64,000 nt of DNA from Chloroflexi bacterium AL-N1 (GTDB lineage: Bacteria > Chloroflexota > Chloroflexia > Chloroflexales > Roseiflexaceae). The notes under the pieces were generated by a model that was given only the letters and a program-made list of their open reading frames with translations, was not told where the DNA came from and did not search any database. Positions 27,972-37,471 of the stretch are shown piece by piece (within the stretch, counting starts at the first letter, position 1; the number at the start of each line of letters is the position of its first letter). The DNA lies in contig WYDT01000004.1 in assembly GCA_013122435.1 (NCBI GenBank), positions 62,001 to 126,000 on the forward strand, written 5' to 3'. A program made the position numbers and the translations under genes.

Positions 27972-28904
27972 TTAGCCCTCTTCTGAGTAGAGCGATGTGC
28001 TGAGGTAGCGTTCACCATTGCTGGGAGCGATAAAGACAATCAGCTTACCAGCATTTTCCGGGCGTCGTGCTACTTCCAACGCAGCCCAGGCAATCGCTCC
28101 CGAACTGATCCCTACCATCAAGCCTTCCTCTTTGGCAAGCCGCCGAGCCACATCAAATGCATCTTCATTTGACACCGCTACAATCTCATCAATGATACCC
28201 GTGTTCAACACGTCAGGCACAAAACCTGCTCCGATACCCTGGATCTTGTGTGGTCCTGGCTGCCCCCCCGAGAGCACCGGCGAAGCAGTCGGCTCAACCG
28301 CTATCGCTTGAAAGCTGGGTTTGCGTAACTTGATGGCTTCGGCAACACCAGTAATGGTGCCGCCTGTACCGATACCAGAAACAAGCATATCGACCTGGCC
28401 ATCGGTATCGTTCCAGATCTCTTCTGCAGTTGTGTGGCGGTGGATCTCAGGATTAGCCGGATTTTTGAATTGCTGAGGAATCCATGAGTTCGGTATTTCG
28501 GCAGCAACGGCCTCGGCTTGAGCAATTGCACCACGCATGCCTTCTGCACCAGGCGTCAGTACCAATTCAGCACCAAAACCACTAAGCAGTTTGCGGCGTT
28601 CAACACTCATTGTCTCAGGCATGGTCAAAACGACTCGATAACCTTTTGCTGCAGCAACAAAGGCCAAACCAATACCAGTATTGCCACTTGTCGGCTCTAC
28701 AATCACCGTTTCCCCAGGACGAATATGACCGGCTTGCTCGGCTTCCTCGATCATCGAGAGACCAATACGGTCTTTGACACTCCCAGCAGGATTAAAAAAC
28801 TCAAGTTTGGCCACTATCGTAGCGTGGGTATTGTTAACACGATTCAGCCGTACCAGCGGTGTATTGCCGACCAATTCTGTAATATTGTTATAAATGCGTG
28901 CCAT
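27972..28904 (-). CDS. cysK: Cysteine synthase A (O-acetylserine sulfhydrylase)
   Basis: 310-residue PLP enzyme that makes cysteine from O-acetylserine and sulfide. The PLP lysine lies in [13 protein letters not shown]; the substrate loop [13 protein letters not shown], the phosphate-binding GTGGTITGV and the Ser in GISSGAIAW are all present. Length matches CysK. It is convergent with the nucleotidyltransferase fusion gene and is the last gene before sbtB on this strand, but a 90-base gap suggests its own promoter. Confidence 0.96.
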   Translation of the reverse strand: MARIYNNITELVGNTPLVRLNRVNNTHATIVAKLEFFNPAGSVKDRIGLSMIEEAEQAGHIRPGETVIVEPTSGNTGIGLAFVAAAKGYRVVLTMPETMSVERRKLLSGFGAELVLTPGAEGMRGAIAQAEAVAAEIPNSWIPQQFKNPANPEIHRHTTAEEIWNDTDGQVDMLVSGIGTGGTITGVAEAIKLRKPSFQAIAVEPTASPVLSGGQPGPHKIQGIGAGFVPDVLNTGIIDEIVAVSNEDAFDVARRLAKEEGLMVGISSGAIAWAALEVARRPENAGKLIVFIAPSNGERYLSTSLYSEEG

Positions 28905-28994
28905 GACAGGATATCCTCATTTGTTATGTTTGTTGCTCAACTTACAATATTATAGCGTTCAAACAAACTTTTCGTCAAGTATCATCTCTGAGCA

Positions 28995-29297
28995 TCAGGT
29001 ATACTTGTCGCCACGCACCACCTCGACCGTTTGCACATATGCTACCACGGCATATAAGGTAAAATAATGGTCAGCTAGATGCTGCAAAATGTTGTCGGCC
29101 ACTACAGCACTAACGAGTGTTTCAATCTTGACGTTTTGTCCTTCCCAATCACTTGCACGAACACCTCGCGACCCCTCACCTCGCACCTGCGTAATCGTAT
29201 ATCCCTTAGCCCCCATCCCCTTGAGTTCGCGTATGAGTCGATCATTGAGTACGGCTTCAGCAATAATCGTAACCAGTTTGAGTGCGACTATTTGCAT
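28995..29297 (-). CDS. sbtB: PII-like protein SbtB
   Basis: 100-residue PII-superfamily protein. KGYTITQVRGEGSRGVRASDW is the T-loop region of SbtB-type PII proteins, which bind adenine nucleotides including cAMP and gate the neighbouring bicarbonate transporter. VRGDKY at the end is the PII C-terminal motif. The C-terminal CGPxGC redox loop of cyanobacterial SbtB is missing: the protein contains no Cys at all. It lies 41 bases downstream of sbtA in one operon. Confidence 0.88.
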   Translation of the reverse strand: MQIVALKLVTIIAEAVLNDRLIRELKGMGAKGYTITQVRGEGSRGVRASDWEGQNVKIETLVSAVVADNILQHLADHYFTLYAVVAYVQTVEVVRGDKYT

Positions 29298-29338
29298 CGT
29301 TCACCTCCTGAGTATAGAGACATCTTTGTACACAAAAC

Positions 29339-30304
29339 TCATTGGTATAACATTTGCGCGATACTTAGATAGAGTGGCAGTCCGACCGTAAGATTGAAGG
29401 GAAACGTAATCGCAAGTGATGCCGTCAGATAAAAACCAGGGTTCGCCTGTGGCAACGCGATACGTACAGCGGCTGGGGCGGCAATATACGAAGCGCTGGC
29501 CGCCAGAACCCCCAGAATCATACTACCACCAAGCGAGAGACCAGCTACTTGTCCCAACCACACCCCCAATGTTCCATGGAGTACCGGCATAATCACACCA
29601 AAACCGATTAAAAAGAGACCGGCCTGGCGAAGATCACGAAAACGTCGGGCCGCGACCATGCCCATTTCCAACAAAAACAAGGCAAGCACACCCTGAAATG
29701 GATCAACAAAAAAAGGCGCCACTTGCTCCAGGCCAGGTTTTCCGGCCAGAAGACCAATCACTAATCCACCAACCAGTAAGAGTATGCTGCGCCCAACCAG
29801 CAACTCACGTAAGACTGCGCCCCATTTGGTGGTGGCATTATTGCGTGGTTGTGCAATCATCAGCGCAATAAGGATAGCTGGTACCTCCAGTAATGCCACA
29901 AGTGTGGGCATAAAGCCCTCAAACGTAATCTGTAAATTATTAAGAAATGTCTGACTGGCACTGAAAGTAACAGCTGATACCGAACCATAATGGGCAGCAA
30001 GTGCGGCAGCATCAGCAATGTTAAATTTACCCAATCGTCGCAGAATAAAGTACGACCATAGTGGTATAACTATTCCCAAAAGAAGCGTTACAAGAGCCGG
30101 ACGCCAGAATTCAGCGAATGACGTTGCTGAGAGTTCCGCGCCACCTTTTAAGCCAATAGCCAGCAGCAGATAGATCGACAACCCACTGTATAGTCCTTCC
30201 GGCAACTTGAGATCACTACGTAACCAAACGGCCATGATTCCAAGAACAAAGGCCAAAACCATGGGTGAAAAAAGGTTTAAGCGTACAATGTCGAGGGTTT
30301 CCAT
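29339..30304 (-). CDS. sbtA: Sodium-dependent bicarbonate transporter SbtA
   Basis: 321-residue membrane protein of the SbtA family with about ten helices. Conserved segments are LLAIGLKGGAELS, AAHYGSVSAVTF, EVPAILIALM, and the second-repeat FVDPFQGVLALFLLEMGMVA and GVLAASASYIAAPAAVRIAL. It imports bicarbonate with sodium. It is a little shorter than cyanobacterial SbtA (~370), mainly in the cytoplasmic loop. With the adjacent PII-like gene it forms the standard sbtA-sbtB pair. No carboxysome or RuBisCO genes are in view; bicarbonate for biotin-dependent carboxylases is a possible use. Confidence 0.92.
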   Translation of the reverse strand: METLDIVRLNLFSPMVLAFVLGIMAVWLRSDLKLPEGLYSGLSIYLLLAIGLKGGAELSATSFAEFWRPALVTLLLGIVIPLWSYFILRRLGKFNIADAAALAAHYGSVSAVTFSASQTFLNNLQITFEGFMPTLVALLEVPAILIALMIAQPRNNATTKWGAVLRELLVGRSILLLVGGLVIGLLAGKPGLEQVAPFFVDPFQGVLALFLLEMGMVAARRFRDLRQAGLFLIGFGVIMPVLHGTLGVWLGQVAGLSLGGSMILGVLAASASYIAAPAAVRIALPQANPGFYLTASLAITFPFNLTVGLPLYLSIAQMLYQ

Positions 30305-30327
30305 ATCGCCTCATTTCAGCGCACACG

Positions 30328-30348
30328 ATGGCCATGGCCATACATGTA
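30328..30348. promoter_or_regulatory. Palindrome string upstream of sbtA
   Basis: ATGGCCATGGCCAT (30328-30341) is a perfect 14-base palindrome 24 bases before the sbtA start; it abuts TACATGTA (30341-30348), and AGGCCT follows. The position fits an operator or a site in the 5' leader of the sbtAB transcript. Confidence 0.45.
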
Positions 30349-30510
30349 GGCCTAAGCGTATACCTATGTTGTTGAGCATGGAAGGAACAACGAGGATACT
30401 ACACCCTAAAGGCTTATTTCGTCAAGTAAGGTACAGCATCGAATTCATGAAGTGGATTATCGGTGATGTATTAAAGAGTACGTTTTAACGGACAATCCCA
30501 AAGTCCCACG

Positions 30511-31758
30511 TTAGGATGTGGTTCGCTTTAATGCGTAAGCAATCCCATTTTGGATATTCGTATGGATCACAATGTCACTGAGATCTATCCCAATAGTTAC
30601 TAACGTTTGTGCCACCTCTGGACCAATACCAATCAGAACAATTTGTGAACCAATGAGTTGTGCCGCACGTGACGCACGGATCAGTGCATCGGCAATCTGC
30701 GTATCAACAAGCGGAACACCCGTCACATCAAGGATTGCAACATTAGCCTGGTACCTGGTAATACCTTCGAGCAGCGTCTCGATCATTTGCTGTGCACGGT
30801 TGCTATCGATAGTACCGATCAATGGCATAGCAAAGACATTATCCGCCAATGGGATCAGCGGAGTATTTAACTCACGTAATGCTGCTTGTTGTGTTTGGAT
30901 GATCTGATTCTGGAGTTGCTCACGTTCGCGTTCAGCCTCGAGTTGCGCTGTAACATCTTACACTAAAGACGAAACCCCCAGCACAATCCCATCGTGTGAC
31001 ACTAACGAAGTGTTGTACCACTCACCCATAATTTCACGTCCACTCTTCGTAAAGTTAGTATTGGTACTGCGTGTACCGCCCTGCTTGTCTAACAAATCCT
31101 GCCAGATTTTATCAATGTGCTCGCGCGCTTCTGGCGGTACAATCAACTCAGCCGCGTGCTTATTCAGCGCCTCATCACGTGTGTAGCCAAAAATATGCTC
31201 AGCCGCTGGATTCCACTCACTGACATTAAAATCAAGTCCCATTCAATAACTACCAGCGGCGTTTGCTGGAAACGCAGTTCAAGTTTTTGCAAAGATGTAG
31301 CTAACGCTAATTCAGCTTGTTTTTGATCAGTGATATCGCACACAATAGCATAAATACGTTGAGTTTGTATTATAGGAGCAGATGACCAGCAAAGCCATTT
31401 ATAGCTGCCATCTTTACAACGATAACGATTCTCAAAAGCGCTAACCTCACGACCAGTAGTTATATTCTGTGCTTCTTCAATGGACAAATTCGATAAAAGG
31501 AGCAGCACATAACTCATCGTTGGTAAAGCCAAGCGTGCGTTCCCACGAAGGATTGAGTCATTGAAAATATCCAGCAAAACTAGTTACACATAACATATCA
31601 GGTGATAGGGTAAAGAAATAATCACGGTCTTCTTGAGAGACATCATGTTCTTGAGCCCGTACTAACCTAGCAAATTGCTGCTCCAATTCCGCCACACGTT
31701 GTCGGAGTGCTGCACCTTCTGCATCTGAGTCTGAAGATTGATTTGATTCTGCTGTCAT
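30511..31758 (-). pseudogene. PAS-PAS-STAS regulator, multiply interrupted
   Basis: Read from 31758 down: a coiled start (RQRVAELEQQFARLVRAQE), PAS 1 (DYFFTLSPDMLCVTSFAGYF), TGA at 31558, LNPSWERTLGFTNDELC, loss of frame, EEAQNITTGREVSAFENRYR with PAC (IVCDITDQKQAELAL), a frameshift near 31240, PAS 2 (EWNPAAEHIFGYTRDEAL), TAA at 30958, then DVTAQLEAE and an intact STAS domain (VAILDVTGVPLVDTQIADAL). This is the RsbR-type plan that feeds stressosome or anti-sigma signalling. Two stops (CGA to TGA and CAA to TAA fit) and two frame changes show a dead gene; the STAS end could still be made from 30849. Confidence 0.75.
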
Positions 31759-31980
31759 AAACTGGGTATATAGTAAGAGATTACTGAGATCTCTCTATCA
31801 CACAAATATTTCTATACATTACTATTATACTATATAATGCATTCATGCTTTTGAGAAGATGCGCTTGTAACAGACAAAACTACCTCTATACTTTGACATA
31901 GCAGGTACAAGTATGCGGCAGATTATGAGCATGATGATTGATCGCGCACTGCCAAGATACCATAAAGACCATAACATTAC

Positions 31981-33351
31981 ATGAAAGTACAAAAACTCAT
32001 TGCTCATTGGAAAGGCGACAAACGCTACACCAACATTGCTAGACGTGCGGCTGTATTGAAGAAATCTGGCCATGATGCTGAAGCTATCATGGCTACAATT
32101 ACAGTTGAGTTTGGTGAGCCAGCTCAACTAGCACGCCTGCGTGATACACCACAACCTTTTCGTGTCTATGGTGAAGTCGGCGCAGATATTGAGACACATG
32201 CGTTTGAGCAACTGAAATTGGCTCTACGAATCCCAGTGGCCGTGCAGGGCGCGCTTATGCCAGATGCTCACCCTGGTTATGCACTTCCCATTGGTGGTGT
32301 GTTTGCTGCCCATCGTGCTGTTGCACCAGCTATGGTCGGCGTAGACATTGGTTGCCGCATGCATCTTACCATCTTTGAAGAAGCACCCGAAACTTTTATG
32401 CGTCACCGCACACCGCTATTTGCCGATCTGCAAGCGGTAACGATATTTGGTCTTGGGGCCAGGCGTTCCCGTGCAGCCGACCATGCCATACTGGATGATG
32501 ACCGCTGGGGTCTGACATCGCAGACACAGGGGCTACGAGCACAGGCTGAGACGCAGTTAGGCACCAGTGGCAGCGGTAATCATTTTGCAGAATTGGTTAT
32601 TGGCGAACGTGTAGACATTCCCACCACGATACCAAATAAGCAGACTACTCAACCGGATACTGCACCGGGGCATATTCCGCATCGTTTTTGTGGCTTACTG
32701 ACACATAGTGGTTCACGCGGGGTAGGGTTTGCTATAGCGAACCGCTACATGCGTCTGGCAGCGCAGGAAACCGCCCGCCATGCCAAAGTACCCAAGATGT
32801 ACGAATGGCTGGATCTCGACACCGAGTCAGGGCAGGAATACTGGGAAGCGATGGAATTAGCCGGAGCTTTTGCACAGGCAAACCACGAAGTCATCCACGC
32901 TTCGTTTGCGCGTCAAAGTCGCTTGCGCCCGCTCCAAGTGATACAAAACCATCATAATTTTGCATGGCGTAAGGGCGATCTGGTGATCCATCGGAAAGGA
33001 GCCACACCGGCAGAGGAAGGAAGGCTGGGTGTTATTCCCGGCAGCATGGGTACGTCATCCTACATCGTGGCTGGTTGTGGCATCCCGGAAGCGCTGGAAA
33101 GTGCTGCACATGGTGCGGGGCGGCGAAGCAGCCGTGAAGTTGCTCGCAACAGCATTAGTATGCGTGATGTACGTGCATTCCTTGAACAACAAGACATTAT
33201 CGTGGAGGGCTTGAGTGTGGATGAGGCACCACAGGCGTACAAAGATATCGAGCATGTGTTACGTCTTCAAGTCGAGGCCGGGTTAGTCCAACCGCTTGCC
33301 CGGATGCGCCCCGTTGCTGTGATCATGGCTGGCGAAGCCGATGATGATTAA
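31981..33351 (+). CDS. rtcB: RtcB-type RNA ligase
   Basis: 456-residue RtcB, which joins 2',3'-cyclic phosphate or 3'-phosphate RNA ends to 5'-OH ends using GTP and Mn2+. The metal ligands are visible in MVGVDIGCRM (Asp, Cys), GNHFAEL and LLTHSGSRGVG (His) and QNHHNFAWR (His). The guanylated His is in AAHGAGRRSSR. No archease or RtcA gene is adjacent. The ~60 residues before DTPQPFRVYGE are an N-terminal extension with a helical segment. RNA repair after nuclease or toxin damage is the likely role. Confidence 0.94.
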   Translation: MKVQKLIAHWKGDKRYTNIARRAAVLKKSGHDAEAIMATITVEFGEPAQLARLRDTPQPFRVYGEVGADIETHAFEQLKLALRIPVAVQGALMPDAHPGYALPIGGVFAAHRAVAPAMVGVDIGCRMHLTIFEEAPETFMRHRTPLFADLQAVTIFGLGARRSRAADHAILDDDRWGLTSQTQGLRAQAETQLGTSGSGNHFAELVIGERVDIPTTIPNKQTTQPDTAPGHIPHRFCGLLTHSGSRGVGFAIANRYMRLAAQETARHAKVPKMYEWLDLDTESGQEYWEAMELAGAFAQANHEVIHASFARQSRLRPLQVIQNHHNFAWRKGDLVIHRKGATPAEEGRLGVIPGSMGTSSYIVAGCGIPEALESAAHGAGRRSSREVARNSISMRDVRAFLEQQDIIVEGLSVDEAPQAYKDIEHVLRLQVEAGLVQPLARMRPVAVIMAGEADDD

Positions 33352-33601
33352 GCAACAGAGATTGAAGTAGCGACCGTTAGTGGCTATCTGCACAACCTGT
33401 AACGGGTGAGATGGTCTTTTTCATTTTCTCCTCTCCATTCAGAAATGTTTGAATACCATATCTTTTTTTGTTGTAGAATACGGCTGCACGTGCGATTGAA
33501 AGAATCTCTCACCAGAGATATCGATTATTGATGTAGTTTTCGTGTAAATGACAGAATCACAAAGAATTTCTTTGTTGAGCTAGGAAGGTATTCGATACGA
33601 A

Positions 33602-34066
33602 ATGAAACGTTTATTGATTGTCGTAGGTGTACTTGCGGTAGCAGTTGTTGGACTTATTTTAGCTGTGCGCTCGTATAAACCACCAACACCAGAGAATATC
33701 GGTGTAACAAATGGACAACTGGCTCCATGTCCCGACTCACCCAACTGTGTGTCTTCGTATGCCACCGACCCTGAGCACGCAATGGACCCGTTACCATTGA
33801 CAGGCTCTGCATCAGAAGCACAGGACAGGTTAGTACAAATCGTGATGTCAATGCCAAGAACTGAAATTGTGGTGAACGAGCCAGGCTACATTCATGCTGA
33901 GTTTCGTTCACAAATTATGGATTTTATGGACGATGTCGAGTTTTATATTGATGAAGAAGCACAGGTTGTGCACTTTCGTGCCGCAGCCCGCCTGGGCCGC
34001 TCCGACATGGGCGTAAATCGACAACGAATGGAAGAGATTGGTACCGCGTTTGCAACGAATCCATAA
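33602..34066 (+). CDS. DUF1499 family membrane-anchored protein
   Basis: 154 residues: an N-terminal membrane helix (LLIVVGVLAVAVVGLILAV) and a DUF1499 domain with its usual LAPCPDSPNCVSSYA start, RSQIMDFMDDVEFYID in the centre and the C-terminal RLGRSDMGVNRQRMEEI. The two Cys of CPDSPNC may form a disulfide outside the membrane. Function of the family is unknown. AGGAAGG at 33582 serves as ribosome site. A strong terminator follows. Confidence 0.9.
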   Translation: MKRLLIVVGVLAVAVVGLILAVRSYKPPTPENIGVTNGQLAPCPDSPNCVSSYATDPEHAMDPLPLTGSASEAQDRLVQIVMSMPRTEIVVNEPGYIHAEFRSQIMDFMDDVEFYIDEEAQVVHFRAAARLGRSDMGVNRQRMEEIGTAFATNP

Positions 34067-34115
34067 GTTGTTGCGTAGCTCGATTTAACGGCTATATCTA
34101 CAAAGTCCTGTGATA

Positions 34116-34148
34116 GCAGAGAATATATGATGTTCTCTGCTTCTTTTT
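34116..34148 (+). terminator. Intrinsic terminator after DUF1499 gene
   Basis: GCAGAGAA - TATATGATG - TTCTCTGC followed by TTCTTTTTG. A textbook Rho-independent terminator about 50 bases after the DUF1499 stop. Confidence 0.85.
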
Positions 34149-34328
34149 GTTTCGTGTACTTTGATATATGCATACTAATCTTTTTGTCTTGCACTAAACT
34201 TCTTGTGTATTCCCATATCACTACCTAAAGCGTTTACACAAATGCAACAAAAATGTTATCTAATCGTGATGTTAGAAGAGTAATATATTGCCTGTGTAAA
34301 ATATCAACCTTATTCGAAGGAGACATCT

Positions 34329-35053
34329 ATGAAGAACAAAGTTTTATGCGTGTTTGTAACGCTCATACTAGCCACAATCGTGTCACCGAATATAGCTGCA
34401 TCGGAGGAGGAAATCAGAACTACAGATCTAAAGTGTGAAGCAGGTGCAATTTCAACACAAGAAATAGCAAATTTAGCTTTCTTAATAGTCGAAAATCCCT
34501 TTGAAAAAGAGGCACACGCATGTTATTCATAACTAACCATGGATGAGAAAGCTGACTTATTTGAACAAATGGCTTTGCAAAGAGGAATATCTATAGAAAA
34601 ACTTCGAAGTGAAACTACACGGAATCAACAACTTAGAATGAGAGAATTTGAGCCAGAATTTCCACCTCCAACATCTTGGAGATAACTTATTGAGCGTGTT
34701 CTTTTCTCTGCTACATCCTCAACTATCAGACCAGTTACAACATCTTATGCTGATCCCAACTGTGATGGTCCCGACCCTGACATGGACTATACTTTTATCG
34801 TAAGTTTTCCTTATGTAATATATAATCCTGACTCACTTCGAAGCTTTGGGAACAATTTTCATTTAGGTGTTGATGCAATGCTAGTTTATTATCAGGCACG
34901 TTATGGGTTATAGACAGGCGCGGTAACACATCGAGTAGCAATGTTATGCTTTGCATTGATGAAGGAGGTATTTCTACAGCAGGAGAGCAACAGGCAGTTA
35001 GAGACAATTTAGCCTTACACGATGAGGTCACAATACCTGTTATGATATCTTAG
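34329..35053 (+). pseudogene. Secreted protein gene with two stops and a frameshift
   Basis: An AAGGAG site at 34316-34321 and ATG 34329 begin a signal peptide (MKNKVLCVFVTLILATIVSP) and an exported N-terminal segment. TAA at 34530 follows HACYS, and the same frame continues MDEKADLFEQMALQRGISIE to TAA at 34683 after PTSWR. It then continues LIERVLFSATSSTIRPVTTS and DPNCDGPDPDMDYTF to TAG at 34911, where the reading moves one base back into VIDRRGNTSSSNVMLCIDEG and ends at 35051. Together about 240 codons of an unknown exported protein. AT-rich codon use differs from the surroundings. Confidence 0.6.
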
Positions 35054-35061
35054 TTGGCAGC

Positions 35062-35454
35062 ATGAGTTTTAGTGATTACTACCTTGCCCCAAAGTCAAAA
35101 TCTTCTAAAACTCATGTGATAGTGTGTGATTTTAATGTAGATCCTTCAGAGGTTTATATGACTACCAAAAGACATAGCATAACAGAATTGATTTCTACCA
35201 TTTGTCCTATAGTAGCTATTGCAATGGCAATTATTACTATTCCGACTATAAGAGTACTTTCTGAAGCAGATGGATTTTATTTTTTTCTCATCGCTGTTCC
35301 AATTATGATCATCTCATCTATTTTATCTATATTTCTTGGCATATTTAGTTTCAAACGGTTTCAAAAGCAGAGATATCTTTTTGGCAGCTACACTGGTATG
35401 TTAATTCTTTTTGTGATAGTAATATACCTGTTATCTCCCTGGTGGACGAGTTGA
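35062..35454 (+). CDS. Hypothetical membrane protein
   Basis: 130 residues: a ~40-residue polar N-terminus, then three hydrophobic helices (TICPIVAIAMAIITIP, FYFFLIAVPIMIISSILSIF, GMLILFVIVIYLLSPWW). It starts 8 bases after the broken secreted-protein gene and shares its AT-rich codon use, so the two were probably one transferred unit. No family recognised. Confidence 0.55.
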   Translation: MSFSDYYLAPKSKSSKTHVIVCDFNVDPSEVYMTTKRHSITELISTICPIVAIAMAIITIPTIRVLSEADGFYFFLIAVPIMIISSILSIFLGIFSFKRFQKQRYLFGSYTGMLILFVIVIYLLSPWWTS

Positions 35455-35545
35455 CAGTAAAGCAGCATATAAAAGGCATCCTTTTATATTGTAATTACCA
35501 AGGTTAATGCAGACTAAAAACGTATAATCAAACCGATATAATCGA

Positions 35546-36184
35546 CTAGTTTAACAACATACTAAAAACTGTCACAACAACCACCATAGCCATAACGAAG
35601 CCCCCCAACACTTGAAGAGGAGTGTGATTATTCGTACGTACACGTGCCCATCCGACGGTCAATGCACAAAGCCATAACGTAATCCCCAAAGGATGTGAGA
35701 AAAGAAAAGCAATGGTTGCCGTTGACGCAATAGAAGCTGCGTGCACACTTATTTTCCAAAACAGATTAATAAGACCACCCAGACAACCTAATGCAAAGCC
35801 ACAAATAAGGAGTGCTAAAAGAGGTGTAGGGAGGCCAAACGGGAGCAGTAAGACCATACCGATCAAGACTGTAGCAAGACCAAAAAGATAGAGTTCATTG
35901 CGCTGTTGCCGAACTGACACGTCCTCATCTGCGTAGGCTCCCTGCCGCAAACGTATGGTATAGAAGATAGTGGTAGGAACGATTTGCGTCAACATACAGA
36001 TACCAGTCCAGAGAAAACCCTCAACACGGTTATCAAAGGCATAAAAGCCTACAATGATGAAAGCAGCAATATTGAGGAGAATAGGATGGAAAATGCGTGA
36101 AATCTGTCGTCCAATAACATAACTACGGCTATCAAAGTTCTCGGTGTGTAATACCTCACTCGATATGTTTTGTTGCTGTGCCAT
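35546..36184 (-). CDS. PAP2-superfamily membrane phosphatase-like protein
   Basis: About 212 residues with five or six helices. The PAP2 signatures occur late: NLFWKISVHAASIASTATIA (KxSxHA, with the central His) and GWARVRTNNHTPLQVLGGFV, the Rx5HTxxQVxxG motif. Such proteins remove phosphate from lipid diphosphates, for example undecaprenyl diphosphate. The first helix region starts at about residue 30. ATG 36184 is preferred over GTG 36199, which overlaps GAGGAG. It borders the polysaccharide cluster and could recycle its lipid carrier. Confidence 0.75.
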   Translation of the reverse strand: MAQQQNISSEVLHTENFDSRSYVIGRQISRIFHPILLNIAAFIIVGFYAFDNRVEGFLWTGICMLTQIVPTTIFYTIRLRQGAYADEDVSVRQQRNELYLFGLATVLIGMVLLLPFGLPTPLLALLICGFALGCLGGLINLFWKISVHAASIASTATIAFLFSHPLGITLWLCALTVGWARVRTNNHTPLQVLGGFVMAMVVVVTVFSMLLN

Positions 36185-36226
36185 GAGATCGCGATACACT
36201 CCTCACAATACATAGAAAAGCTTCTT

Positions 36227-37378
36227 TCAGTTATAACGCTCGTAACAATCTATCAGTTGCAATGCTGCCCGTTCCCATGTAAACTGGCGTGCTCGCTCAA
36301 GACCTGCGTCACGCAGACGTGTCCACAGATCTTTGTGGGTTAATAGCTGTAAAATGCTGCTTGCAAGAGCTTCAACGTCTTCTGCTGTGACCATCAACGC
36401 TGCATCACCAACAGCTTCGGGAAGACTGGAGTTATCTGCCGTGACCACCGGCGTCCCACAGGCCATCGCCTCAAGTGGCGGAATGCCAAACCCTTCATAC
36501 AATGATGGGTACACACTCACACACGCTAAATTATACACCGCTGGAAGATCACTGTCATCTATATTGTTCAGCCAAAGCACCCGTTGTGCTATATTAAGAC
36601 GAGCAATAGTAGTAAAAATATCATCACTCAGCCATCCCTTTTGCCCAACCAGCACCAGATGAAGATTGGCATGCTCTGATTTCTGCGTGAGCATATGGAA
36701 TGCCTCAAGCAACCGCACAACATTTTTGCGAGGCGAGAGAGTACCAACAAAGACTAAAAATTTCTGCGGCAAATTGAATTTTTGCTGCACAGGGAGACAT
36801 TCTTCAGGTGTGAGCAGACGAAAATCTTCGGTTACACCGGGATACACAACCAGAATACGCTCAGGATCAACATCCATCATGTTGATCATGTCGCGTTTTG
36901 TCGCTTGCGAGTCGGCGAGAACCAGGTCAGCACGCCGTACCGAACGTGGCACTGCATCACTGAGGTAGCGCACCATGCCCTGTGCGGCAAATTGGGGATA
37001 CACCCAAAAAGACAGATCATGAACTGTGAGTATTTTGGGGGCACGGGTTGGTACCAGCACAAAATCAGGGGAATATAACAGATCAAGTCGCCCGGTAAAG
37101 ACTTCGATAGGGAGAGGAGCACGCAATCGCTGCCAGAATTGGGTCATACGGCGTGGTGTTAGTGGTATGGGAACAGCACGAACATTAGCATGCTCACGAC
37201 ATACCTGCTTGAAATCCTGGACATAGTGGCTTTGTTGGTCTAAACCACCTGCTGCAAAGAACAAACGATACTCATAATTTCTATTTTGATTAATAGTTGC
37301 CCGAATAAGTTCACGGGTGTACCGACCTATTCCGGCTCCCTGCCAAACAGCGGCGGTATAATCAATCCCTATTCTCAT
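36227..37378 (-). CDS. Glycosyltransferase family 4
   Basis: 383-residue GT4 enzyme. It begins MRIGIDYTAAVWQGAGIGRY, the donor-side loop of mannosyltransferase-like members, and ends with YPSLYEGFGIPPLEAMACGT, the acceptor/donor E-x7-E signature, and PVVTADNSSLPEAVG. LILTVHDLSF-type strand and FVGTLSPRKNVVRLLEAF are also present. An ATG four codons upstream is possible. It is the last gene of the minus-strand polysaccharide cluster. Confidence 0.92.
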   Translation of the reverse strand: MRIGIDYTAAVWQGAGIGRYTRELIRATINQNRNYEYRLFFAAGGLDQQSHYVQDFKQVCREHANVRAVPIPLTPRRMTQFWQRLRAPLPIEVFTGRLDLLYSPDFVLVPTRAPKILTVHDLSFWVYPQFAAQGMVRYLSDAVPRSVRRADLVLADSQATKRDMINMMDVDPERILVVYPGVTEDFRLLTPEECLPVQQKFNLPQKFLVFVGTLSPRKNVVRLLEAFHMLTQKSEHANLHLVLVGQKGWLSDDIFTTIARLNIAQRVLWLNNIDDSDLPAVYNLACVSVYPSLYEGFGIPPLEAMACGTPVVTADNSSLPEAVGDAALMVTAEDVEALASSILQLLTHKDLWTRLRDAGLERARQFTWERAALQLIDCYERYN

Positions 37379-37471
37379 AAGAATGTACAAGCGTCAAGAG
37401 ATACCTGATAACCAGAGCCTGCGCACTGGACATATGAACATGTGAGACACAATGAATACCATTGCATGAGG

